Assembly: GCA_964371935.1 (NCBI GenBank)
Contig: CAYJOT010000021.1
Span: 1-12,310, forward strand
Direction of reading: 5' to 3'
Length of the DNA: 12,310 nt
Source: JACQRW01 sp964371935
GTDB taxonomy: Bacteria > Patescibacteriota > Minisyncoccia > Sungbacterales > HO2-52-23
The translations under genes were made by a program, and so were the position numbers. This document shows positions 1 through 4,826 of this stretch, piece by piece (the first letter of the stretch is position 1; each line of letters starts with the position of its first letter). The notes beneath the pieces were generated by a model, which saw nothing but the letters and a program-made list of their open reading frames with translations, ran no database searches and was not told where the DNA came from.

Positions 1-79
1 CAAAAACTCCAGCCATGACCAGAGCGATCAGGAGCAGGGAGAGGATGAGTGTTTTATGTTTGGTGAGGGGGCTTGACAT
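1..79 (-). CDS. Small signal-peptide-like ORF, copy A (partial, runs off left edge)
   Basis: The ATG is at 79 and 26 codons are visible before the window ends. The peptide starts MSSPLTKHKTLILSLLLIAL and continues VMAGVF, which is a basic N-terminus followed by a Leu/Ile-rich core, as in a secretory signal peptide or a single membrane helix. It is almost identical to copy C. All four base differences between A and C fall at third codon positions of this frame, which favours real coding. No convincing Shine-Dalgarno sequence precedes it. Function is not recognised; it could be a leader peptide, a membrane mini-protein or the remnant N-terminus of a larger secreted protein. Confidence 0.5.
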   Translation of the reverse strand, partial: MSSPLTKHKTLILSLLLIALVMAGVF

Positions 80-100
80 GCTTTTTTAATCTGCTATACT
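73..100 (+). promoter_or_regulatory. Sigma70-like promoter A, pointing into the 3' end of the PemK-like gene
   Basis: TTGACA (73-78) and TATACT (95-100) are separated by 16 bp. The -35 is a perfect consensus and the -10 differs at one base. Predicted transcription starts near 107 and would run antisense to the minus-strand gene at 156-545. The -35 overlaps the start codon of small ORF A on the other strand, so part of its conservation may come from that ORF. Confidence 0.5.
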
Positions 101-113
101 GTAGTTACATTTG

Positions 114-146
114 GGGTTACCCACTGATCCGGAGCTCACGCTCCGG
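114..146 (+). other. Paired hairpins just after promoter A
   Basis: Hairpin 1 has arms GGG (114-116) and CCC (120-122). Hairpin 2 has the 7-bp arms CCGGAGC (129-135) and GCTCCGG (140-146) with loop TCAC. No T-run follows on either strand, so a standard intrinsic terminator is not supported. They would be 5' stem-loops of a transcript from promoter A, or a 3' stem-loop of the minus-strand toxin mRNA. Confidence 0.5.
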
Positions 147-155
147 TGACCAATT

Positions 156-545
156 CTAAAGTCCAAGCAATTTTGTTGCGGATTTTTTTAGTTCATTCAG
201 TTCGTCTTCTGACAAAGCGGATTCTCTAATATAGAGACGGTTGGCAGAAATAAATCGTACTTGGTGCATAAGTACCCAGCGGTCCTTATTTTGTACATGT
301 AAATAATGGTACCAACTGCCTTCACGTTTTTGCGTACTGGTGGGCATGACGATACAGGAATTATGAGACAACTTTCTCAAGACAACAACAGGTCTCCTGA
401 AATCTTGCCCCTTTCCGTACACTTCTTCGCCGACATTAACTCCAAGCGAGCACCACCAAATCTCACCCTCCTTAAATAAAAGGTCTCGCTTGTTGGTATC
501 CAGTGTTTTCTTCTTTGCATTCCACGCGTCAAAATCTTTTTCCAT
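156..545 (-). CDS. PemK/MazF-family toxin-like protein (129 aa)
   Basis: PemK/MazF proteins are ribosome-independent mRNA endoribonucleases, normally paired with an antitoxin encoded just upstream. This protein has a ~25-residue charged N-terminal extension (MEKDFDAWNAKKK...), then EIWWCSLGVNVGEEVYGKGQ at about residues 28-47, an RRPVVVL strand, an IVMPTST segment (the usual PLTS/T region) and HQVRFISANRL (the usual Q.R.ID..R). The fold looks complete. No MazE/PemI-like antitoxin gene is visible; the upstream neighbour is small ORF B, ending 18 bp before the ATG. It shares its N-terminal pattern with the genes at 797-1000 and 1226-1612. Catalytic activity is inferred from the family; divergence at IVMPTST leaves room for an inactive or altered protein. 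Confidence 0.85.
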   Translation of the reverse strand: MEKDFDAWNAKKKTLDTNKRDLLFKEGEIWWCSLGVNVGEEVYGKGQDFRRPVVVLRKLSHNSCIVMPTSTQKREGSWYHYLHVQNKDRWVLMHQVRFISANRLYIRESALSEDELNELKKSATKLLGL

Positions 546-563
546 GATTCTACGTTTTGATCC

Positions 564-719
564 TCACCGCGCCGTATGTGCAAACACCCCCTGTCCCTGC
601 CTGCGCAGGCAGGCCGCGCCAAAAACTCCGGCCATGACCAGCGCCTGCTCACCGAAGCCTTGGCGTAGGCGGGTGATCAGGAGCAGGGAGAGGATGAGTT
701 TTTCCAGGGGGGTTGACAT
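564..719 (-). CDS. Small signal-peptide-like ORF, copy B (51 aa, carries two palindromic insertions)
   Basis: ATG at 719, TGA at 564-566. The peptide begins MSTPLEKLILSLLLI and ends GQGVFAHTAR, with the hydrophobic core broken in two places compared with copy C. A 30-nt insertion adds the residues TRLRQGFGEQA, and an 18-nt perfect palindrome adds the residues ACLRRQ. Both lengths are multiples of three, so the frame stays open, although the inserted Arg and Glu residues should spoil the transmembrane or signal core. The next gene downstream is the PemK-like gene at 156-545. It may be a still-translated leader or a decaying copy. Confidence 0.5.
   Translation of the reverse strand: MSTPLEKLILSLLLITRLRQGFGEQALVMAGVFGAACLRRQGQGVFAHTAR
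596..613. repeat. Perfect 18-bp palindrome inserted in small ORF B
   Basis: CCTGCCTGCGCAGGCAGG is its own reverse complement. It is absent at the equivalent place in copy C, where GGGGCGGGGCAGGGG is uninterrupted, so it looks like a clean 18-nt insertion. Related palindromes lie at 1684-1703 and 8411-8427. Confidence 0.8.
642..671. repeat. 30-bp inverted-repeat element inserted in small ORF B
   Basis: The outer arms are CGCCT (642-646) and AGGCG (667-671), with an inner GCC-TT-GGC dyad at 657-664. Aligned with copy C the segment is a net gain of 30 nt between the ATC and CTG codons of the hydrophobic core. The encoded RLRQGFGEQA string is the kind of peptide such palindromic repeats leave in CPR proteins (recalled, not searched). 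Confidence 0.65.
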
Positions 720-740
720 ACTTTTTCAATCTGCTATACT
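713..740 (+). promoter_or_regulatory. Sigma70-like promoter B, pointing into the truncated PemK-like gene
   Basis: TTGACA (713-718), 16-bp spacer, TATACT (735-740). The hexamers are the same as in promoter A. Predicted start is near 747. Transcription would run antisense to the gene remnant at 797-1000. Confidence 0.5.
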
Positions 741-752
741 TTGGTTATAAAC

Positions 753-786
753 GGCTTCGGCCCGCCCTCGTCCTCACGGACGAGGG
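753..786 (+). other. Paired hairpins just after promoter B
   Basis: Hairpin 1 is GGC-TTCG-GCC (753-762), a UUCG tetraloop. Hairpin 2 has 9-bp perfect arms CCCTCGTCC (765-773) and GGACGAGGG (778-786) with loop TCAC, the same loop as in unit A. There is no T-run after it. Sequences differ from unit A but distances from the -10 box are nearly the same. Confidence 0.55.
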
Positions 787-796
787 AGAATTATTC

Positions 797-1000
797 TTAG
801 GCGTATTCTTTAAAATTCGCCTGAATTGCAGCACGCACCAACACTGGCTGTTCGAAATGTTCTCCTCCGCCATCCTGCTCGAATCCTATGTTTGCGCCGA
901 GCGAACACCACCATATCTCACGCTCCTGAAAAAGCGCCACTCCGGCTTGCTCGTGGAGTTCTTTCTTTAATCCGTGCCATTTTTGAAAATCTTTTTGCAT
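797..1000 (-). pseudogene. Truncated PemK/MazF-like gene (N-terminal half only, 67 aa)
   Basis: The product starts MQKDFQKWHGLKKELHEQ and keeps EIWWCSLGANIGFEQDGGGE, matching the first half of the neighbouring 128-129-aa proteins. Homology stops at QPVLVR, and the last ~11 residues are unrelated. The missing C-terminal ~60 codons cannot be hidden by a frameshift, because only about 55 bp separate the stop from promoter B. The RP of the RRPV motif is also altered (EQPV). The ATG lies 6 bp after the stop of small ORF C, with AAAGGAT just upstream. It is probably inactive as a nuclease; a short protein that competes with the full-length copies cannot be excluded. Confidence 0.8.
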
Positions 1001-1006
1001 ATCCTT

Positions 1007-1132
1007 TTATAGTATACTCTTGTTATCAACGGCAAACACCCCCTGCCCCGCCCCAAAAACTCCGGCTATGACCAGGGCGATCAGGAGCAGGGAGAGGATG
1101 AGTGTTTTATGTTTGGTGAGGGGTCTTGACAT
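1007..1132 (-). CDS. Small signal-peptide-like ORF, copy C (41 aa, least disrupted copy)
   Basis: ATG at 1132, TAA at 1007-1009. The sequence begins MSRPLTKHKTLILSLLLIAL and continues VIAGVFGAGQGVFAVDNKSIL. This gives a basic N-region (K7, H8, K9), a ~16-residue hydrophobic core and a small-residue GVFA end resembling a signal-peptidase site, leaving only about seven residues after it. It ends 6 bp before the ATG of the truncated PemK-like gene, so the two may be translationally coupled. No antitoxin family is recognised. It may be a membrane peptide, a translated leader, or what is left of a secreted protein. Confidence 0.55.
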   Translation of the reverse strand: MSRPLTKHKTLILSLLLIALVIAGVFGAGQGVFAVDNKSIL

Positions 1133-1155
1133 ACTATTAGGGACTCGTGTATACT
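1126..1155 (+). promoter_or_regulatory. Sigma70-like promoter C, pointing into the PemK-like gene at 1226-1612
   Basis: TTGACA (1126-1131), 18-bp spacer, TATACT (1150-1155). The spacer sequence is unlike that of promoters A and B, yet both hexamers are unchanged. Predicted start is near 1162. Confidence 0.5.
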
Positions 1156-1167
1156 TATCGCATAAGT

Positions 1168-1195
1168 GCCTTCGGGCTCGCCCCTGTAAGGGGGC
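1168..1195 (+). other. Paired hairpins just after promoter C
   Basis: Hairpin 1 is GCC-TTCG-GGC (1168-1177), a C(UUCG)G tetraloop. Hairpin 2 is GCCCCT-GTAA-GGGGGC (1180-1195), a 6-bp stem closed by a T-G wobble with a GNRA-type loop in RNA. The stem sequences are unrelated to those in units A and B, but the positions relative to the -10 are the same as in B. Confidence 0.5.
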
Positions 1196-1225
1196 AAACA
1201 GGCAGGGGAGAAAATCGGAGAGCCG

Positions 1226-1612
1226 TCAGAGCAAGTCTTTGGCGGCTTTTCGTACGCCCGCGAAAATCTCTTTATCAAGATGGCCGATTTTACGTACAAG
1301 GCGTTTATTGTCAATCACGCGTATTTGAGACAGAAGCGCCCGCGCCTCTTTGCCGTCCACAAGTCCGACCGATGGACGCAATGGATGATCTTTCCCAGCC
1401 GTAGTAAGCGGAATGATAAAACATGTCTCACTACTCAATCCTTTTAAAATAATCACCGGACGGCGATATTCATCTCCTGCGCCATCCTGTTCAGATCCGA
1501 CATTGACCCCAAGCGAACACCACCACACTTCCCGTTGGTGGTAGAGTTTAGTTTCACCTATGGCGCCAACCTGCTTTTTTTGCTGGGTCCATCCGTCGAA
1601 ATCTTTCTCCAT
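1226..1612 (-). CDS. PemK/MazF-family toxin-like protein (128 aa)
   Basis: This is the most family-like of the three copies. After a charged N-terminal extension (MEKDFDGWTQQKKQ) it has EVWWCSLGVNVGSEQDGAGD, then EYRRPVIILKG, CFIIPLTT and LLSQIRVIDNKRL, which are the expected order and motifs of a PemK/MazF barrel (RPV strand, PLT segment, Q.R.ID..RL). The conserved Arg, Thr and Gln positions are present, so an active endoribonuclease is plausible. There is no adjacent MazE/PemI gene. Upstream are a G-rich leader and the broken small ORF D; the 999-aa gene ends 190 bp upstream. Promoter C on the opposite strand points into its 3' end. Confidence 0.88.
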   Translation of the reverse strand: MEKDFDGWTQQKKQVGAIGETKLYHQREVWWCSLGVNVGSEQDGAGDEYRRPVIILKGLSSETCFIIPLTTAGKDHPLRPSVGLVDGKEARALLSQIRVIDNKRLVRKIGHLDKEIFAGVRKAAKDLL

Positions 1613-1650
1613 AATCTTATCTTACACCAACCGATCACTTTACCCAATCT

Positions 1651-1685
1651 CCCCATGTGCCACCCCCACCCCCACCCCATGCCCC
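1651..1685 (-). other. G-rich tract, possible G-quadruplex in the leader of the PemK-like gene
   Basis: Read on the minus strand there are five G-runs of 4-5 (1682-1685, 1675-1678, 1669-1673, 1663-1667, 1651-1654), separated by loops of 3, 1, 1 and 8 bases. It lies 39-73 nt before the ATG at 1612, in the untranslated leader and on the mRNA strand. Confidence 0.55.
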
Positions 1686-1703
1686 TGCCTACCGGCAGGC
1701 AGG
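1684..1703. repeat. Palindromic repeat in copy D
   Basis: CCTGCCTACCGGCAGGCAGG is palindromic except at one central pair. It occupies the same site in small ORF D as the 18-bp palindrome in small ORF B, just after the GVF.A codons. Confidence 0.7.
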
Positions 1704-1735
1704 CCGCGGCAAAAACTCCCGCGATGACTAATCCA

Positions 1736-1795
1736 TCAACCGGCGGAGACCAGGAGCAGGGAGAGGGCTATTTTGTTTATGCGGGGTTTGGACAT
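1736..1795 (-). pseudogene. Small signal-peptide-like ORF, copy D (frameshifted)
   Basis: The ATG at 1795 lies 7 bp after the stop of the 999-aa gene. The product reads MSKPRINKIALSLLLVSAG and then meets TGA at 1736-1738. The next bases, in another frame, encode LVIAGVFAA, matching the later part of copy C. Aligned to C there is a net gain of 13 nt here, including TCCGCCGGTTGATGGA, which looks like a decayed TCCGCC...GGCGGA palindrome. The insertion, not being a multiple of three, breaks this copy. This is also the only copy without a TATACT box on the plus strand and the only one whose minus-strand upstream neighbour is not a toxin gene. Confidence 0.6.
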
Positions 1796-1802
1796 TTTTT
1801 CA

Positions 1803-4802
1803 TTACAGAGCGGGCTGCGGGGTAAAGTCCGGGTTGTTGAGATTATCAAGAAATCCGAATACGGCCTGCATGGTCTGGCTTGCGCGCTGTTGAGTGTCGC
1901 TCGCGTTTTTGATGGCATCAATGCTTGAGCCGACTTCTGCGGTTACCTCGGCCGCGGTCGCTACCCTGGCGAGCCGGTCGCCTGATGCGCGCAATCTCGT
2001 GTCCGCTTCTTGCAGCGCCTCAAGCGCTCCACGCTCGCTGCCATTGGGGCTCGTAAGCAACTCCATATAGTTTTCAAGCTTGGCCTCAAGCTGTGCCTCG
2101 GGCACGGTAGTTGGCAGCGTTAATAGCCGTTGCATAAGGTTCTTGATATCTATTTGTTTTGCCTTAAGATCAACAATAATTTTGCTGATCTTTGCCCTGA
2201 TCTGGTCCGGAATAGGTATGATTCTCGATTGATTTGCGGCAATATCCGTGGCAAATCTGCCTAAATCCCGTATGGTAATCAAGTCCTCCCGAAGCATTCT
2301 GATGCGGGCTTGTTTAAGCAGAATATCGGAAAGAAGCTGGGCGACTTCCGTGTTCACGGTGCCTCCGATGGCGAGTAATTGTTCCCGCAATGTGCTGATG
2401 CGTGACTGTTTGATGAGAATATCAGCAAGCAGATTGGCGATCTGGGTATTTACTGTTCCTCCAATAGCGAGTAGTTGCCTGCGAAGCGTGCCAATTTGCG
2501 TCTGCTGTGTCTTGATATCAGCAAGCAGTGCGGCAATCTGCCCATTGATCTCGGCGGAGCCCCCGCTCTTCAATTGCTGCCTTGGCACGCTTACCCGTGC
2601 CTGTTCATTTGCAATCGTGTCAGTCAGATCGCTAATTTGCGAGATAAGCTGGCCGGACTCCTCGTTCACTAATTGCTGGCGCAACACGCCAATCCGTGCC
2701 TGCTGGTTTGCAATTGCGTCAGTGAGCGTGGTAATTTCGGAAATGATTTGCCCGGCTTGCGCGCCGACCAACTGCTGGCGCAACACGCCCACCCGCGCCT
2801 GCGCTTCCGCAATCGTATCCGTGAGCGTGCTGATTTCCGCGTTGATTTTATCTCCTTCGGCAACGATATTTGCCTGTGCAAGATTAAGCCGGTTTACCAG
2901 CCGCACTGCTTCAGGGCGTTGTAATTTTTCTTGTAGCGCGTTTGTCTGGGTCTGCTCGGTTGAGATATCTGCGGCAAGCCTGCCTATCTCGGCGGCAAGC
3001 TGGCGCACCTCGGCAATGATAGATGCGGCTTGTACCACGATGTTGTCAATAAGCGCGCCGTCGGACCGGTTGACTAACTTTGCTTTGAGCGCGCCTATCT
3101 GTTCTTGATCGCGCGCTAGCGAGTCGGCAAAGCCGTTAAGTTCTCCGCCTATCTTTTCGGCGGCACTCATGATCTTATCTTGCTTGGGTTTAAGTTGGTC
3201 TATTAATTGCGCGGCATCAGGACTCAACAGTTTTTGCCGCAGCGCGCTGACTCGGGATTGCTCTGCCGATATATCCCCGGCAAGAGCGCTGACCCTGGTG
3301 CTCAATTGGTTTGCCTGGGTTATAAATAAGCTTTGGTTTGCCACGATGCTGGTTGTGGAAAGTCCGCCAATCGCGGCCGTTACTTCTTGAATTGCCTGGC
3401 GCACGAGCGCTATCTGGCTTGCAAGCTGGGTGCGGCTGCCATTAATGCTCGCGAGCGTATCGGTTTTGAGATCGCCGGTGGGCGATGCCGACGGCGATGA
3501 ACCGACCTCGGCCGCGATGGGTTCAACCCGGTTGAGCGTTTGCGAGACCTGGTCGTCAACTTGTTCTATGTCTCTTGGAGTGATGGTTACATAAGAGGAA
3601 AGCTTGGTATTCGCGATGATATCGTGTTCGGTCAGTAACGTCCGGTTTTTGCCGAGCATATCTTCGGTTTGCTGTGCGAGCTCGAGCTTGCGTGCGGGGC
3701 TTGCGCTCGTCATCTCTCTTCGCAGTGCAAGCGTCTGATCAGTTGTTGTGGTTAAGGCGCCCTGGATCGTAAACATGGCTGCATCGCTACGGGCACGAAG
3801 AGAATCGCGTGAGGGGCTAATTTCTTTATAATCCTTAAACAGGCCAGGATCGTTGTAGCTTACCGTGGTATTGGGGCTTCGGCCAAAGATGCCGTGGGCT
3901 GACTGTATAGTGCGATTGAGCAGTGCGCTTATAATAGGCGCCACTATGGCCTCGTCTACAAATTTTGCGCTGATACCAAGATCAATGCCGGTTGTATTTG
4001 CTTTGTTTAGGGCATTAGTGATAATCTCGCCCGGGGTCTCAATCACATCTTCGGTGGTACATTTTGGTTGTGGCGTGAAGCAATTGCCGTCCACATCGCA
4101 CTGCTCAGGTTGAGGTACGCAGTTGGTCTTGCTTCCTGTTTTAATGCCTTTTCCCATAATCGGACCGCTCTTTTTATATCTCTCAAGAAAGGCCTGATTC
4201 TTTCTTGACTCGCTGGCAAGTTTTGCATCAAGCGTTAAGAGAAATGCCCCGGCCGTATTGTTTTGAATATCCACACTGGTTTTGAGAAACGCTTCCCAAC
4301 CGCCGTTTTGGAAATTATCGTAAAAATTCTGCACATTGCTCACGACTGCCGAAAGCGAACACTTTGCGCGCTGGCGAAGCCCGCCTGCGGGCATGCGCAG
4401 GTTGAGACGCAGGTACGCACCAATGTCTCCACAAAAATCAATTACGGAGAGTTGTCCCAAAAATTCTCCGGCCCGGTCGTCAAGCTCATTGGTGAGCGCC
4501 TGCTCAAAATTGCCGATAAAGCCGACTTTATTTCCCCCGTCCGCCGAGATCCAATTTACCACCTGCTGGGTGATTGCCACGATTGCCGCTCTGATGGGCA
4601 CACGTACCAGTATGGGCTCAGCTACGTTCTTCACGAGCCAGTCCGTGGAGGTGATGGTATCCCAGAAATTTTCAAGTTTGTTTGTTCCGGTCTTGACCGG
4701 TGGCAATTGCGCGTATGTGCTGAACGGCGCTGCGATCTGCAACACCATAAGCGCGGCAAGGAGAAATGTTGCGGAAAAAGTTTTAATGTTGCGCGGTAAC
4801 AT
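1803..4802 (-). CDS. Large secreted coiled-coil protein with internal repeats (999 aa)
   Basis: Residues 1-31 are a signal peptide (KTFSATFLLAALMVLQIAA, ending STYAQ), so the protein is exported. Residues 40-300 form a non-repetitive domain with cysteines at 124 and 148 and a cluster C228, C235, C241, C247, suggesting disulfides outside the cytoplasm. The pattern FCGDIGAYLRLNLR...CSLS..V.N..NFY..F..GGW resembles a conserved Patescibacteria protein of unknown function found with other surface proteins (from memory). Residues 340-870 are predicted alpha-helical coiled coil. Within it, residues 515-857 are tandem repeats: three of exactly 51 residues, then 33, 33, 33, 32, 32 and 27. The tail ends PDFTPQPAL. 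It starts 24 bp after the 330-aa gene, so the two form an operon. No enzymatic motif is seen; a structural, length-setting role on the cell surface is inferred. Confidence 0.85.
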   Translation of the reverse strand: MLPRNIKTFSATFLLAALMVLQIAAPFSTYAQLPPVKTGTNKLENFWDTITSTDWLVKNVAEPILVRVPIRAAIVAITQQVVNWISADGGNKVGFIGNFEQALTNELDDRAGEFLGQLSVIDFCGDIGAYLRLNLRMPAGGLRQRAKCSLSAVVSNVQNFYDNFQNGGWEAFLKTSVDIQNNTAGAFLLTLDAKLASESRKNQAFLERYKKSGPIMGKGIKTGSKTNCVPQPEQCDVDGNCFTPQPKCTTEDVIETPGEIITNALNKANTTGIDLGISAKFVDEAIVAPIISALLNRTIQSAHGIFGRSPNTTVSYNDPGLFKDYKEISPSRDSLRARSDAAMFTIQGALTTTTDQTLALRREMTSASPARKLELAQQTEDMLGKNRTLLTEHDIIANTKLSSYVTITPRDIEQVDDQVSQTLNRVEPIAAEVGSSPSASPTGDLKTDTLASINGSRTQLASQIALVRQAIQEVTAAIGGLSTTSIVANQSLFITQANQLSTRVSALAGDISAEQSRVSALRQKLLSPDAAQLIDQLKPKQDKIMSAAEKIGGELNGFADSLARDQEQIGALKAKLVNRSDGALIDNIVVQAASIIAEVRQLAAEIGRLAADISTEQTQTNALQEKLQRPEAVRLVNRLNLAQANIVAEGDKINAEISTLTDTIAEAQARVGVLRQQLVGAQAGQIISEITTLTDAIANQQARIGVLRQQLVNEESGQLISQISDLTDTIANEQARVSVPRQQLKSGGSAEINGQIAALLADIKTQQTQIGTLRRQLLAIGGTVNTQIANLLADILIKQSRISTLREQLLAIGGTVNTEVAQLLSDILLKQARIRMLREDLITIRDLGRFATDIAANQSRIIPIPDQIRAKISKIIVDLKAKQIDIKNLMQRLLTLPTTVPEAQLEAKLENYMELLTSPNGSERGALEALQEADTRLRASGDRLARVATAAEVTAEVGSSIDAIKNASDTQQRASQTMQAVFGFLDNLNNPDFTPQPAL
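2232..3260 (-). repeat. Protein-level tandem repeat array, 51-aa then 33/32-aa units
   Basis: Units begin at residues 515, 566, 617, 668, 701, 734, 767, 799 and 831, each opening with Q-x-[RQ]-[VIT]-x-x-[LP]-[RQK]. The short units equal the long ones minus 18 residues. 33 is three hendecads, and 18 is one hendecad plus one heptad, so both lengths can fit a coiled coil. The units at 767 and 799 are the closest pair (LLAIGGTVNT in both). Confidence 0.8.
4379..4392. repeat. GCCCGCCTGCGGGC near-palindrome inside the 999-aa gene
   Basis: This short dyad encodes residues 138-142 of the secreted protein, in a local MPAGGL string between LRLNLR and QRAKC. It resembles the other Pro/Ala/Gly-encoding palindromes in the window and may be an in-frame insertion. 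There is no paralogue in the window to prove it. Confidence 0.35.
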
Positions 4803-4826
4803 AAGGGTTGTAGTGTTGGTAAACGG

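Larger units (their letters stand above)
1..1795 (-). repeat. Degenerate tandem array of small-peptide + PemK-like units (copies A-D)
   Basis: Four related segments begin at 1, 620, 1054 and 1710 and run to about 79, 719, 1132 and 1795. Copies A and C match at 75 of 79 aligned bases. Each encodes, on the minus strand, a short hydrophobic peptide beginning MS.P. After B, C and D (in minus-strand order) comes a PemK/MazF-like gene; whatever follows A lies outside the window. Repeat units therefore lie at roughly 400-650 bp intervals and are all in one direction. The toxin-like proteins have diverged far more than the small-ORF DNA, so recent gene conversion or selection on the short segment is possible. 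The array lies directly behind the 999-aa gene and may be read from the same upstream promoter. Confidence 0.75.

Noticed and set aside
129..146. CCGGAGC/GCTCCGG hairpin as an intrinsic terminator of the PemK-like gene
   Set aside because: No T-run follows on the minus strand, nor after the matching hairpins in the other two units. Kept as a structural element only.
1..1795. CRISPR-like array suggested by four spaced repeats
   Set aside because: Repeat spacing is 430-660 bp, the intervals hold genes, and repeats are protein-coding and of unequal length. No short regular spacers exist.
2248..3108. 286-codon plus-strand frame opposite the coiled-coil repeats
   Set aside because: It is a complement of the repetitive Ala/Leu/Gln-rich coding sequence; its Ser/Cys-rich repeats mirror the coiled-coil periodicity. 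The signal peptide and operon position support the minus strand.
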